A DNA stretch of 64,000 nucleotides from NCBI GenBank assembly GCA_964017145.1, contig OZ024852.1, positions 372,001 through 436,000 of the forward strand. Reading direction: 5' to 3'. Below, one piece after another: positions 31,225 through 44,318 of this stretch; position 1 is the stretch's first letter; each line of letters begins with the position of its first letter. A program made the translations under genes and the position numbers. A model generated the notes under the pieces. That model saw nothing but the letters and a program-made list of their open reading frames with translations, searched no databases and was not told where the DNA came from. The DNA is from Agrocybe praecox. Lineage: Eukaryota; Basidiomycota; Agaricomycetes; Agaricales; Agrocybaceae.

Positions 31225-32642
31225 ATGGGCAACGACGAAGGACAAGGTGGGTACTCTACAAATGGAAAAAGACCGAAAACCATAACGAACCTTCCATTGC
31301 AGGACTTAATCCGACGGTCGATTTTATAGCAGGGACAATCGCAGTGCGCTACTATAAACTTCTTAGGGGTTGCATGGATTTTCTTCGACTCATAAAAATC
31401 AGGGCATCGCTAATTTGGTCGTCGGATTTCCGTTTGATACCGGTATGTAATATCACATCTTCCGACTACGTATACGTTTATCTGGATTGGAATTTAGTTA
31501 AGGTCAGATTCCAGAGTCCCGAAATCGCGAGCAAGTATCGGTCGACATTTCAGGCGATAACGACTATTGTTCGTGAAGAGCGATTCATTGGACTGTATAA
31601 AGGAATTACCTCACCTCTAGTACGGCAAAGCGATTTGCTCAGATTGTGATTGACCCGCGTTAATATTGGGGGATAGGCCACGGCTGCCCTCATGAACGGC
31701 CTTATATTCGCGTCGTATCGCTTTCTACTGAAGCTACAGCTTCCCACTCCAGACACGGTACCTTCCATCACGCAAATTGCACTAGCAGGCGCAGGATGCG
31801 GTATCATTTCTTCGTATGTCTGTTCTTGCGTTGTGAATGGTCTCAAGACCAGGTTACTTCCCCCTTTGTCAGAATTGTAACTACCCCAACGGAGCTCATC
31901 AAGATCAGACAACAATCCCAACTTACACAGACAACTGCACGCCAGGTGGCATTTCAGATAGTCCGAGAAAGCGGACTTCGTGGCTTGTTTCGTGGAATTG
32001 TAGTGACTGCATTGCGAGACTGCGGCTACGGTGCATATTTTGCTGCTGTATGTTCACAATCTAATTTCTACGTGATAATCACTCACTTCAATTGACATCA
32101 ATTCAGTATGAAGCAACTTGCCGATATTTCTCCTCTCCGATGGCTATTCCGAATTCAACCAACGTAATAGTAACTCAACTTGATAAAGAGTATACATCCC
32201 TTTCATGGCCTGCACTTCTATTAGCTGGAGGTGTTGCTGGCATAGGTATATTATGCATCCACCTCTCAAGTCCGCATACACTCGTGTTTATGAAGCTCTT
32301 ATGCAGTTGGCTGGGTGGCAACCTTTCCTCTCGATGTCGTCAAAACACGAATACAAGGCAGCCAGCCTATTCTTACCCCAGCAATGCGGTCTTCTACAAC
32401 GTCACCTCTTGCTATGGAAGACTCCAATCCATATCGAACAATATCGTCCACAATCATCAATTCATATAGAGACGAAGGTATCAAGGTTTTCTTTAAGGGC
32501 CTTTCACCCACCCTTATACGGTGAGCTTCTTTGTTGTTTGGCCCCTGTTCCACTCGCCTGACCAAATGGAAATGATAGCGCTATCCCAGTTAATATGGTG
32601 ACATTCGCTGTATTTGAAGTGGTTGTGCACCTCCTCTCTTAG
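31225..32642 (+). CDS. CRC1: Mitochondrial carnitine/acylcarnitine carrier-like protein
   Basis: The coding sequence is split into at least eight exons by introns of about 50-80 nt. The joined protein (about 330 residues) starts MGNDEGQGLNPTVDFIAGTI, and its first repeat has GFPFDTVKVRFQSPEI, the carnitine-carrier form of the PX(D/E)XX(K/R)XR signature. Repeat two has IVTTPTELIKIRQQSQ and GLRGLFRGIVVTALRDCGYG, repeat three VATFPLDVVKTRIQGSQ and VFFKGLSPTLIRAIPVNMV. Each junction was checked to keep the frame, so it is intact although it looks fragmented at first sight. The carrier would import acylcarnitines for beta-oxidation in exchange for carnitine; the close ornithine carriers are the main alternative. 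It is convergent with the ARP2 gene, 172 bp away. Confidence 0.8.
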
Positions 32643-32814
32643 AGAAAGACGCAATTATTCTATCGATATGCTAGGGAGGCCTAATACAGTCATAACGTAC
32701 TTATATGATACAGGACTCAGGCTAATACGTGTTCCATTTCCACAAGTGATTTTAAAAGCTCTACTGAAAGCTCAGGAGAATATCTTGGTAAAATACATAA
32801 GAATGAAAGGGTAT

Positions 32815-34388
32815 TTAACTCTCTCCTCGCCCAAGTTTATCCAATGACCTGACCCCTTGTTCGAACCATTCTTCCCGTGAGATCCAGAAGTCTTCGCGGT
32901 TTTTCATAATATCAGCGAGTACAGCACCTCCGAGGAACACCATGTGTTTTCGGCGAGGAGGATCTTCGATCTTGATCTTGAATTTCTATTGATCACATGA
33001 AATGTTAATTCACTTGGGCGAGGAAAATATACAAAAAAGGGACTGACATTTAGACGCGATGGGTCACCATTGAGAAGTCGTGTTAAGTGTAGTTGCTTGA
33101 TCTCTTTCTCTAGGCGACTTGGTAAACCAGGATACATGCTAGATCCTCCAGACAAAACAATATGTTTGTATAAGTCAGCGCGAATATCAACTGCTGCTGC
33201 CTGGATCGTCTGGAAAAGCATCTCTGTGACGATTTTCAGAGAAGAATCTGTGAATAGTTCGGTTGGGTAAGCATACCTGCTACACCGGGTTGCTCGACAT
33301 CGACAAGATGAGGTTGGAACATGCATTCGGGAGCTTCGTACCGTTCTGAACCAACTTTAATTGTCCGTCCGTCAGGAAGCTGGAAATGATTAGAGTCGAA
33401 AAGGACATGATTGGATAAGACTCACAGTATAGTTTTCCACGAGGACGGTTGTCTCCTCCGCAAGTTTCTTGTCGAGTTCCAAATCGTAGCTGTCGTTGGT
33501 GCGTTGGAATATAATTTAAACGCGACATGGTATCATATATCTGCTTACCTGACATAGCATAATTTCTCCTTGATCTCTCGCACAGTCTCGAAATCCGCAG
33601 TTCGATTGAATGCATAACCTCGCATCAAGAGTAACTTGATCAAGTATCGCGTAACATCTCTTCCCGCAATATCCAGTCGACGCGTTAGATGTGGCATGGC
33701 GAAGCCGTCGTATACGGGCACAATATGTGTAACACCATCTCCCGAATCAACGACTACGCCAGTAGTCAGACCTTCAATGCGAACACGAGACTCAGTGATC
33801 AAAGGGAAATGAACAAGCCGAAGACACGCACCTTGAGCATACAAGGTCAATACAGCTTGAATAGCAACATAGACCCCTTGGAACCCATACTCCTCAAACA
33901 TAACTTGACACATTCTCTGCCTGTTGACTTTGGGATTCATCGGTGGCTCGGTTAACAGGACTTTCTTTCCCTGTGGGTTGATCTTCAACTTCTCATCGAA
34001 AGTGTAGTCCCATAGATGTTTCATATCTTCCCAGTTCTTCACAATACCGTGTTCCATGGGCTGCGTTACTTGCAGATAGTTCCGATTATCGGCAGCTTCG
34101 TCTCCAACCATGATGTCCTTAATGATGGCTGAACCGACCCTCTCCTCCGCGCGTAGAATAGGACGACCGACGACAGATGGGAAGACTGGATATCATGGAA
34201 TGAGAATCAAAATATTGTTTTCCGGCAAGCACCCGCACCATGTTCGGGAAAGTTAGAACCTGCATAACCAACTTTCACGAACTGCGCGTCGCATATCGTT
34301 AGATCAGGGGGGGGACTAGCCGTCAAGTAACAGGTCAAGCACTTACACCTGTTCCGTTATCGACTACTAGAGGTAATTCTGAGTCCAT
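32815..34388 (-). CDS. ARP2: Actin-related protein 2 (Arp2/3 complex)
   Basis: The first exon [14 protein letters not shown] encodes the phosphate-1 loop; the next gives [19 protein letters not shown]. Then [20 protein letters not shown] and [20 protein letters not shown], strings diagnostic of Arp2 rather than actin. [20 protein letters not shown] is the phosphate-2 loop, followed by [20 protein letters not shown]. The C-terminal exons give [20 protein letters not shown] and [14 protein letters not shown], and end [10 protein letters not shown]. Length near 390 residues, as usual. Arp2 with Arp3 nucleates branched actin filaments. Several introns, all short. The gene is complete. Confidence 0.92.
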
Positions 34389-35000
34389 TATTATGATCCT
34401 TGATGATATGGCCCAGAAAGGGGGAGATCAAAGAGAATGAAGTTATATTATCAGGTTGAGCCCGTCGCTTCGTGCGGTGGTCCCTATGATCATGATGTTT
34501 GTTCAGATTTGACGGGAGCATTGCGGCGGAGTATGGATATAAGCAACGGCATCCTTCGGCACTGGATATATAGCCGTATTTGATGCGTTCAGCGGGTGCG
34601 CGCTCCTGAGTTACCCTTATGGTCAAATATCTCAACTGTCTGAGCGAACATATATTTGCTACTAGACTACTGCAAAACAAAACACTTGAACAAAAAAATA
34701 GACAGCCGCCAAAAACAGTATGTAGTATACATTTCATAGTACTTGAGTCCGAGTCGTGAGCGTGTATTATTTTAATAAAAAAAGTGAGTACTTCAACAAT
34801 TATAATGTCCAGGTGCTGACAGTACTATTAAGATACGCGAAGATTCATTCATCGTGTTCAGTCAGGTGTGGGCGATACAAAAGTGTGGAAATGCCTTCCA
34901 CGATGTATTGGGACGAAATATTCTCGGTAATTAATATTGTCGGCTCTGTGTAAATAAAGGTTTTATTAATCCGAGTACGCAGAGAGAGATTAAGGGATAA
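34389..35000. other. Intergenic, promoter region of ARP2
   Basis: Between the ARP2 start and the 3' end of the P450 gene. AT-rich with no supported frame. Confidence 0.4.
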
Positions 35001-36798
35001 TTACGTCGGGTTGTCCGGAACGAGGGACAACTTTCGAAACACGGTGCCGATAATTAAATAAAGTTCACACCAAGCTAGACTATAGATATTTGTTAGAAGA
35101 AATATGCTTTTGGATCGAATTGAGTGCACACTTTATACCCAGGCAGCTCCTAGGACCTTTAGAAAAAGCCACCAAATATTTTTCAAGCTCGGCTGCTCCT
35201 TCGGTCAGCCATCTTTCTGGATTAAAGGACATCGGATCCGGAAATATCTCTGCGTTTTTGTGTACGGTAGACGCCCCCATTGAAACCACCGTCTGCATAA
35301 CAATATGTCAGTATCAACCGAAAATTTAATTTAATGAAAACCTACACCAGCGGGAATAATAACGCCCCCAATTTCGCTGTCCATGGGGCCGACAACACGA
35401 GGGAGAGGAGAAACAACGCCGTGGGCCATTCTCAGAGACTCCTTGATGACTGCCGTCTGAATTACGTTAAATTGACATTCGTCAATATTGCATTATTATT
35501 AATGCAGATATGTTGTGAGCTTACGAGATAAGGCAACTTTTCCAGTGTTTCGTAGCTTGGCGGTAAATCCTTGTCAGGCCAGGCCTCCTTGAGAATCGTG
35601 AAGAGTTTCTGATGTATTTCCTTGTTATTCAGGATATGATACGCTGCAACGGTGGAGGTATTGCCAACAGTATCGCTTCCCGCGAACCTCAGATAAAGAC
35701 CCTCATCGAGAAGCCAATCGCGAGTGACAGGTGGATGACGTAGACTGTCAGGCTGAGGCGTGAGGAAGTGGTGATATATTGTTTCATGGTCGACATTTTG
35801 CAGGGAAGAAGGGTCCTTCATGATTTCATCTATTTGGGAGCCCATTTGTTTCCGTTGCTCGAGAATGCCTTTTGTGCTTGGCTTCAAGACGGAAGCAAAA
35901 CATTCAGGTACACCGAGCAATAGGGTCTTGACCAACGGAAAGTGTTTGAATACCCAGATCATGGGAAGTGTTTGATCTATCGCCCTGAGTATATCGCAAT
36001 CGAAGTCTATCGAATCTTGGCCGTAGGAGGATTGAGCGAAGCAGTACGAAGTAATGACCTCTAGACTAGCGGACCGGAAAGCAAGATCTAAATTCGCCGA
36101 CTTTCCCTTACCCTCGTATTGAAGTAGTCTGGATACTAATAGATCGATCTGATTCAAGAATATATGAGGCTCAGTGGAGTATGGACTGATTAAAAATCTT
36201 GCCTTTTTCTGAACAGTTTTCTCTAGCGCGAGGATGGCACGCCTGGAAAAGAAAGGTCCAATTAAGTTTCGCCTCTGTGTCGCTTCATGATGGTCGGACA
36301 TTGCGAAGACAGATAGGTCCGTAGAAAAACAGCTATACATCTCAGCCTGTTTTGTGTGCCGCGTTCCCATGCCATAAATATCATTATAAGCGCGGGGATC
36401 TCCGAAATGAAGCTATCAAGGAATAAGCGCCGGCCTCATCAAGAGTATCGATGATTTACCTCATTTGGGCCGACTCTTATAATTGGGCCTATGGTTAGAT
36501 GAGGTGTATAGCACGTTAGATATTAATAAAGCTATCAGAATCACTGCCTCGACTCACCGTATTGTTTATGCAGATATTCAAGATGTTCTGCCCATCCTCC
36601 ATCCATGACTATGTCGTAGTATGCCCTATACCAGGTAGTGAGGGCAGCGAGAGCAGGACCTGGATATTTTGACAAAGCATGGTGGTATAAACTCTTTGTC
36701 CATCTATTGACTACTACTGCCGTGAGGCATATAGTAACGATCGCGGCAAGAAAAGCGAGAGGAAACATAAACAATTTGTGGAGCAAGTGCAGTAGCAA
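35001..36798 (-). CDS. Cytochrome P450 monooxygenase
   Basis: Starts with a membrane anchor (FPLAFLAAIVTICLTAVVV) and a Pro-rich hinge KYPGPALAALTTWYRAYYDI. The N-terminal half has GTRHTKQAEMYSCF and RRNLIGPFFSRRAI (helix C region). Helix I is LRFAGSDTVGNTST, the AG.DT oxygen-activation motif. ExxR is IKESLRM in the exon at about 35420. PERW follows in DPMSFNPERWL, and the haem loop is FSKGPRSCLGI with the Cys ligand. The apparent early stop after CLGI is removed by an intron with donor GTGTGC at about 35130, giving CLGINLAWCELYLIIGTVF and a stop at 35001. About 500 residues, complete. Substrate unknown; the sequence resembles fungal microsomal P450s of the CLAN-type 'KESLR..H' group used in secondary or xenobiotic metabolism. 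Confidence 0.9.
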
Positions 36799-39700
36799 AA
36801 GTGGCGATTGCTGATTTACTTATTCTTGAAGAGTAAAGGTTATATGTATTTTGGTAGACCTTGGATCGGAGTCCAAAATACTGGAGTTCAAACAAAGTAT
36901 CGGTAAATTTGTAGCTATATGCGACGCGTCGTTTCGGAGACAACTACTACTGGGGACGCGTTTGAAGGGTGGTGTACATACAGCTCGGTAATGAGCTGCA
37001 AACAGCATAGCTTGAATAGATAACCACGGAAAATGACCCATCCACGAGTCTCACTTCGTTTAAACTGTCATGCAGCACTTCTTCATTTGTGCGTGAATGA
37101 AGGAGGGTATCGATCGTGAACGGTTCCGGTCCTCACAGGGGTGGCCTGTATTTCGTAACACAATAGATTACAGATATGCGGAGAGGAAGCACAATATCAA
37201 TGCATGTATGTGCCCCTGAAGGCCTCGTCACCACAACATACCCAATGTGTCTTCCCAAGAAATTGACAAGCATGACCGTAATTTCGGTTTAACTCTATGC
37301 GTATGGATTTATTCTTGATCTTCACTGATGCAAACCCACAATACGAGTTGTGGGTACAATGGAAGAGAATTGAACCATCCCATTCACAGATTCACGAGTG
37401 CGCATTTTATCAAGTTAGCTCAATTATACAAAGTTTTATCAGAGACCCTTCCTGTCACAAAGCCATGGCTTTTGTTGTCCACCAATTGAACAGCATAAAT
37501 GCTTATAGAAATAATATACCGAACGTATGCGACGGAGGAGGCGAAGCGTTGACAAAGTGGTGTAAGTGCCTTGAAGGCCGTGGCTGGGCGATAAATGACC
37601 AGCAACCTACCTGACCGAACCCTGAGTAGGACGGTAAGGGAAAACGTAATGTAGATTTAGCTCGAGAATTCGTAATCATATGTGGCATTTCGTGTCGAAT
37701 ACTACGTATTGTGACCGCGAGCCGACATTTATATTCATAATGTTACAGTTACACCGGAGATATAGCTAACGATGAGCAGGATGTCCATCGAAGAGACATT
37801 ATTGGAGATGCTCTATGATGCGACCCTAGCTGTGTTATATTCATCTGTACTCTCACGGGACGCCACATTGCGTGAAACTGGAACTGCGTGTCCGTCCTTA
37901 GTACTTGAATCCCCTCATGAATATTTGTCTAGTAACCTCAACGACGTTTTCCGAGCAATGGTATGTTCCTCTTCATATAGACGTAAGAGGTAAATACTAA
38001 GTACTTAAGTACTTACCACCGAGAGTTATTCGTCTTATAAATTTCCTTAATTCAAGTCCGCGGAAATTAGTATTATCTGTGGAGCTTTCGCTCTCCCATT
38101 AAATCGATAAGGAGCTGGTAAAATATGCGGGAGAGAAACAAATTCCATTAGGATAAATAATCTCTTAATAAAATCCAAATAAAACTTAATACCAAAGCTG
38201 GGACTCAATGCTGAGGTGGCGAAATCGCAGTGCTCTTGGAAGTGTGTACACACATTCACGTGTTACGCCAGTCCGTAGTCTTCGAAAGAAGAAAGAGACA
38301 CTTTATCGCACTCGCTACTCCATAGAGGGATCTTATCCTTCATACCAATGTATAGAATGCAGTGATTAGACCCCCGGGAATGATTACCAAGTTTACGCCA
38401 TTAATTTCGGGAAGATCATTATGATACCCATTCTGTGTTTTGTAAGGTATGTTTCCGTAGATATCCACAGTGATCGGGAAGAGTCCCGCCAGACCCCTCA
38501 AATCTATACCAAATGTGTGTTCCTTGCTGTATGTACTGTCGAATGGTCTCATCAAGCGAGGTAGGTGAAGCGAGGTAGGTGAAGATATACTACAAATCAA
38601 TACGAGATAAACCCGGTTATTAATAATAGTGGCGACATAGATAATCATAGCGTTATCTAAACATCAAGACCCTCGCTCACCAAAATACCTGGTGGTAGTA
38701 GGCGAAGCGCCTGCCAGTCAGTCATCGGCGCATATTTTTGACAAGAAATTATTTGTTTTCAAGGTGTCCTTATCGGAAGTGACCTTAGCAGTCCTGGACT
38801 TTGAAACTAACAATCCAGGCTCATGAGGGAAGGCCAACCTACGGAGTAAACGGTAACATGTCCTCTGATAAAAACATTATTGGGTCCTTCCTTCCCGCGA
38901 TGTGCATTAGTGCGATATTTTTGTTTGATCGCCGGGTTATTTAGTTCTAAGAATCGATACGAGAAATATATTTTTACTTGCCTGCACACTTCTGCAATTG
39001 AAACCTAAACGGATCATGGAAAGATAAAGCTGTGTGTAGGCATTGGTTGTACCCTATGACCAATGTCTGTGGCCTGAGGCGTTAGAGTAACGCTGATTCT
39101 GAACAGCTAACTGACAGTCGCGTGTTTTCAAGAAGATAGCAAAGATCTAATTCAGCGATTGAAATGAAGGGTCCATAACTCATGATAACAATTGCTATCA
39201 TGCAGGTTCCCCCTTTTTTCCACAGATTTGGTATGTTAGAAGACAAAAAGTGGCCCAGGAACCGATCTCTGGCTCAAAGACCCACAGGTGTTGAACAAAG
39301 CCGTGACTCGACCGGTTAAAGCGACAGAATGAAGTAACCGTTTTTCAAGCGACGGCGATAAGTGAAAGAAATCCACTTGAAGGAGCAAAGGTTGTGACCA
39401 GGTTACGACATTTGTACAGAGCCTGAGACAGTGCTGACGCCTATTCTTCGAACGACAACGAAGATCAGATCGTAGGATTCGGTAATAAAAAGTTGATGCT
39501 ATTTGGTGTGAGAGACAAGCACTGCGATTACTAAAAGCAAGTTTGGTAGCGGTATTTTTACGTAGGAAGCTTGAGAGTAGTCAAAATATCAGTCACCGGC
39601 TCACCGCGCGATGCGGCAGGACAGTGTTGACCTTGTTGAGCAGATTGCCAGATATACTTTCAACACGAGAAATGTGTTGTAGGCGAGTAACGTTACACTA

Positions 39701-40064
39701 GGCAAGGGGGTTTAGCACGTAATTCCAGAAACAATTGTGAAAAGAGTAACAAAGAGGAAATGAGTCGCTTCCAGCCCGTTTCCATGGTCTCCCTAAGCGG
39801 CGGTAAGCGCTGGGTGACTGATGGCCGGCGGCACCGACATTGTGCTTACCTAATAAAATAGAAGAACACGTGGGAAAATTAGTCTACCAGTGCTGGGCCC
39901 AGTGCCAGTGGGTCCTCAGGTTGACCCCGCAACTACTCGTCGTCCTTGATCTTTTTTCTTTTTCTAATCTTTGGGTGTACAGCGCCTGGTCATTAACGAA
40001 CCATTGACGACTCACTGCTACCCCGGTGCCATACTATCTCGCGGAACGCTTACACAGCCCTTCT
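36799..40064. other. 3.3-kb stretch without a convincing gene
   Basis: Only short frames occur: 37772-37993 (+, 73 residues with MSIEETLLEMLYDATLAVL), and 38340-38648 (-, 102 residues with LRGLAGLFPITVDIYGNIPY). None matches a family I know. A 14-bp unit (gcgaggtaggtgaa) is present twice in tandem near 38558-38585. The stretch could contain unseen noncoding genes or decayed genes. Confidence 0.4.
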
Positions 40065-42884
40065 ATGGCCCAAGCTTTATTTGATGAGCACCCATTAGAA
40101 GAATACCTACGTGGTAGGTTATGCTCACACTTTCATCGCGTTTTGGGTAACAAAATTGTTCTGGATAGAAGCGGGGGAATCGCCTATTTCAATACCTGGT
40201 AGCTCTGTGCAATTGGAGCGTGAGATAGACCCATATTTCGATTCCATAGACGAAGTGGGGGAAGAACAATCATTGGCGGAATGGTGCCCTCAATATGTCA
40301 TTGAGCTTCTGGAGGTAAGAAAATTGACTCTGAGATGGGTTTGGACACTTATATATGTGTAAGTTGGTGCAATCACTAACACCGTAAATTCCAGATTCTT
40401 CAGTCTGCGTTCTCATCGTTAAATGAACCGAAATCTCCAAACGCTTTTGTTGAGCGATTCAAGTACAATATCATATCTTCCTCACTTCTTGCAACCGCAC
40501 TTCCTACTCCGCTCCCTGGGCGCATCTCGCGAACATCAATATCAATACCTGGAAGTCACAGTACCGAGTCAAGTATAGATCTTGGTCGACTTACATCTCC
40601 GCCCATGTCTGCTCAGTCAGACAGTTCATATGGGCCACTGTCTTTCACGCTCGGATTAGGAGCTCTTTTCTTTAGCATCGGATACCCTTTCTTTACTCTT
40701 CTTTCAGTCATCACATCCTTATATCTTTATCATTCATTTCACATGACAGAAACGCCCAAACATGACATGACATCTGTATGTATTCCCTTCAACGTATCTA
40801 TGACCATGTTATCTGAAGTGGTTCTCTGTTATAGTCTTTTAACGCGCTCGACGACCTAATAGTTGCAAATGACTCGTGGGAGTCTGTAGTCCGGGATGCA
40901 GTGGACTATCTGGACAATGAAGAACGAAAGTAAGCCGAATAAAAAATCTCGACGACCTTTATGTGCTAACACCTAAAATTTATCATTTAGTCAATTTCAG
41001 AATCCTCTAAGCCCATCTTCCCCTTCAATTATCCGTCTAGCACTCCATTCTTGTCTACAGACAACTCATACCCAATGTGATAATATCCGCCACCTTTTTT
41101 CGGCATTGACTTCTCCCACAGATCTTTCACAAATATCAGAAATGTACGCACCACCATCGCCTACAAAACTTTCCTTTACACTCGAAGCAAATTCAAGCCC
41201 ACTTGGATTCGCATCCCAGCGCTTCCAAAAGAGTCCGACAATGTCTCGTCAGGACAAAAGATCCACTTGGAATGGTTCTTATGCCAGTCTTTCCTATGCA
41301 GTCAGTCCCACGAGTCCTCTAGGGAGGAGGCGAGACAAGCACCGCGCCAATATTTCCGATATCTTCCAGATGGGTGTTATTAGTGCACCAGCCACTCCTG
41401 CTTTACACACACCCACTGGAAATAAAAAACTTCCGGAAGTGCCAGAGGATTCTACAGGCGAGGAGCAACAGATTGAAGTGCACCCATTTACTTCTCCAGA
41501 GTCCTTTCATTTTGGCATGGCAGCTTTGGAGTTGCAACGAAAGCGAAAGTCTGGTGGGATGGAAGTATTCCGTGAGCCGCCGTCTGACATCTTCACCTCG
41601 GCGGACCCAAGGACGCCTCAGAGTGGCCGCGATAACTTGTTTTCCTCGACATTCTCTTCTTCATCCAAGTTTACGAACCCCAAGTCTACGCGACATCTAC
41701 TATCGCAATCTTCTTTGAACCAAACCCTGCAAGGAACGTTAGCCGCTAAGCGTTATGCTTGCTCGCATCTTTTGGCCCTTCGATTTATGGATGACGAAGA
41801 CGAAGGGTATTGGGAGGATGTCAGGAGCGTCGTGGGATTACTTTCGAGTGCATTAACGGATAGTTTCTCGAGGTTATCTTCCGCCTTCGAAGAGGCTGAG
41901 CAGCAGAAATTGGAAGATCAGAATCCGACGCCACAAACCATGCATTTCGACCTCAGCTTTGAAACAGAAAAGTCTACAGAGCAAAACAGTTCTAAGAAGA
42001 GAAGAACTACGAACCGCATCTCTTTTGCTCCTATGCCCACTCACATCTCACGGTTTGCGGCTCACGTTGCTGCGATTAGCTCTGCGCTGGACGATGCGCG
42101 CGAGAATCTGGAGCAGTGCGTGTCTTCGTTGAAATCCGGCCCAGTGCCCTCTTTGTCTTCCAGTCCTTCTGGTTCTCGAAGGGGATCAATACCACGGGAA
42201 CCTGTGGACAAAGAGGCGGAAGAAGACGTTCCTCAAGCACTTCAAGCATACGAACGACTACGCCGCGAACTCGGGCTTGCCCTGAGAGAATGCGAACGTG
42301 GTCGAGAACGGCTTCTTGAGCTAGTTAATCCGGCAGAACTGAGTGACGACGACGACGAAGATGATTTGGATGATGTTCCCAGTCTGAGGCACGATGGAAG
42401 CGACGACTCGGACAAGCCCGATCAATTATCACCTTCCTCGGACGACGAAGGCGAGTTGGGGACGTCGTCGGGTGCTGTCGAGGTGGAAGGTCCTCCTGTT
42501 GATGATGCTACTTCTCATCTCCTGCTAACGACATCATCTTCGCATTTGCCCATGCCGGGGATCGAAGAAGTTTATGAGGCTGATACTGGGGCTAAAGTCA
42601 CGTTTACGAGAGAAAGGTCAAAGTTATCGAGGGAAGAGAGGATTAAGATTGCGAAGGCGCGTAGGGAGAGTGGTATGGGATCAAGCATAGGTGCTGTCGG
42701 CACTGGCGAAGAAGGTCCTGTAAAGATGGGAGTGGAGAAGTGGGGTCCTGGAGGCGAAGTGGTACAGGAGCTGAAGGATATGATATGGAAAGTCGGCGAG
42801 AAGAAACGTCAAATGTTGAATTCTGTCGCGGCTCAGGCACCTCCTCCTGTTTCTGCTCCTCCTATATCCTTGGAGAGTTCATGA
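40065..42884 (+). CDS. Large Ser-rich protein with a hydrophobic segment, function unknown
   Basis: Five exons (40065-40113, 40169-40314, 40395-40775, 40835-40929, 40991-42884) give about 850 residues in one frame; introns are 55, 80, 59 and 61 nt. The N-terminus starts MAQALFDEHPLEEYLR. A hydrophobic stretch of about 35 residues lies around residue 140 (FTLGLGALFFSIGYPFFTLLSVITS), enough for one or two membrane passes. Most of the rest is Ser/Pro-rich (for example PPSPTKLSFTLEANSSPLGF) and contains a predicted helical region (ALQAYERLRRELGLALRECERGRERL) and an acidic run (DDDDEDDLDDV). The C-terminus is basic, then Pro/Ser-rich. The features resemble an endomembrane or outer-mitochondrial scaffold with a cytosolic domain; this is a guess. 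I do not recognise the family. Confidence 0.75.
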
Positions 42885-43718
42885 CAAACGTCTTGCACGG
42901 CGCTCACTTTTGTTTTTGCCACGTCAAACTTTGACGGCCCCTGTTTTGACTTTGTTGTCTGCAGAGCTAATTTTTTTTGTCTTTGAGCTATCATCGTATG
43001 AAAAAGCTCGGCTGAGCGATGGATGTACAGAAGAAGATTCGTCCCGAATCATGATCGTTTTTCATCGTTTTTCTTTTCATCGAGTCTAATTATTATTAAA
43101 ATAAAGTATGATTTTCATTCATACAGACATTCTTTTGTAGAATCCTCACGTCGGATAGTGAGTTTATTCGCTCCAGTCATTACTATTATCGTTATTTTAC
43201 TTTTTATCGCCGTCACATCGATATGTTTAGTAGGCCTCCTTTATCGTACTTTGTTCGTGTTAGTTAATTTGTGGTTTAGTTTTTAGTCACACACTTTCTA
43301 CTACTTCTATCGTTTTGTGATAAAAGTAGTACATGTTGTCAGCAAAATACAATTAACATCGCTCAATGTTATGTTTACTTTTTGTTCTGCATTTATATAG
43401 CATGACCGGCTTCTGGGTCTTAGTCTTAGGTATTGACACATTGCTTTGATACAGATTTCGACAACATAGGAGAAGTTGCGAGCAAATGATGCGTTACAGA
43501 GAAGTACGTCTATATATTGTCTAATATGTATTTCATAACAGCCCGAACCACTGACGAAAATTAGACATCAAGTGAAACAAAACAATAAATTCTACAAGTC
43601 TTGCTAGACATATCCTTCTTTCTCTTTCTCTTTTGCATCCACGTATTCATGACTCAAGTCCGTGTCAAACCACTAGATCTCGAGCATAAACACTGCAAAA
43701 TTCTCAAATTTTCAAACG
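42885..43718. other. Intergenic, AT-rich
   Basis: 3' flank of the large Ser-rich gene. T-rich sequence at 43030-43300 and a (TAT)-rich region; no supported frame except the start of the next gene. Confidence 0.4.
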
Positions 43719-44318
43719 ATGAGCATCTGCATAACGCTAGGCCACATGCTAAGCAAGGGCGTACAGACGGCGTGCGAGGACATCAAGCAGAAAAGGGTTG
43801 ACAAACGTGAGGCAAGGAGGCGTCAAATCGAGCGCGATATGGATCTCTATGGGACATATCCAATTATCCAGCCAGACCATGACGAACAGCCCAGCAGGAA
43901 GAGCAGCTTGAAGAAGAAGCTAAGTCGCCGATGGGAGTCTCGAGGACAAGAACACAACAACATCAATCAGTTGACCTTCGAGCGCCAATTGACACCGTAT
44001 CCGGACTATGACCATCAACGTCCGCCACAACGTAGGGCGAGAGATATGGGCTTGGGCATCAGCACAGAAGGGAGTGCGAGCGCCGAGGTGCGGGCAGATC
44101 GTCACCGTCGTCGTGTTCAGCGGATGAACGACTATGCATTGGCGGTTTCGCTGGTACGAGCTCGTAGGCATATGATAGAACAATACGAATGTGTTGAGCC
44201 TCCCCCCGCGTATAATCCTGACGAACCACGACTACCAACGTACCAGGAGCTCAGGTTATGGGATGATGGTCCTATTAGCGAATCCCTAAGATATGCGCAC
44301 AGGGTTCGTAGATTATGA
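43719..44318 (+). CDS. Highly charged protein with PY motifs
   Basis: A single-exon frame of 199 residues. It has an N-terminal CITLGHMLSKGVQTA, a Lys/Arg-rich section (QKRVDKREARRRQIERD, SLKKKLSRRWESRG), and near the C-terminus VEPPPAYNPDEPRLPTYQE. PPPAY is a PPxY-type motif, known to bind WW domains of Nedd4/Rsp5-type ubiquitin ligases, and LPTY is a relaxed version. The protein has no signal peptide or membrane segment. It could be an adaptor in trafficking, but that rests on the motif alone. No family recognised. An open frame, even composition and the fitting ATG support a real gene. Confidence 0.55.
   Translation: MSICITLGHMLSKGVQTACEDIKQKRVDKREARRRQIERDMDLYGTYPIIQPDHDEQPSRKSSLKKKLSRRWESRGQEHNNINQLTFERQLTPYPDYDHQRPPQRRARDMGLGISTEGSASAEVRADRHRRRVQRMNDYALAVSLVRARRHMIEQYECVEPPPAYNPDEPRLPTYQELRLWDDGPISESLRYAHRVRRL

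Noticed and set aside
31225..32642. Fragmented carrier frames taken as a pseudogene
   Set aside because: Introns with proper GT..AG ends join all fragments in frame and restore all three carrier signatures.
35001..35300. Early stop right after the haem loop of the P450
   Set aside because: Using donor GTGTGC at about 35130 restores the conserved CLGINLAWCEL sequence and an open C-terminus.
36799..40064. A hidden gene in the 3.3-kb gap
   Set aside because: Frames are short, do not join by plausible introns, and resemble no family.
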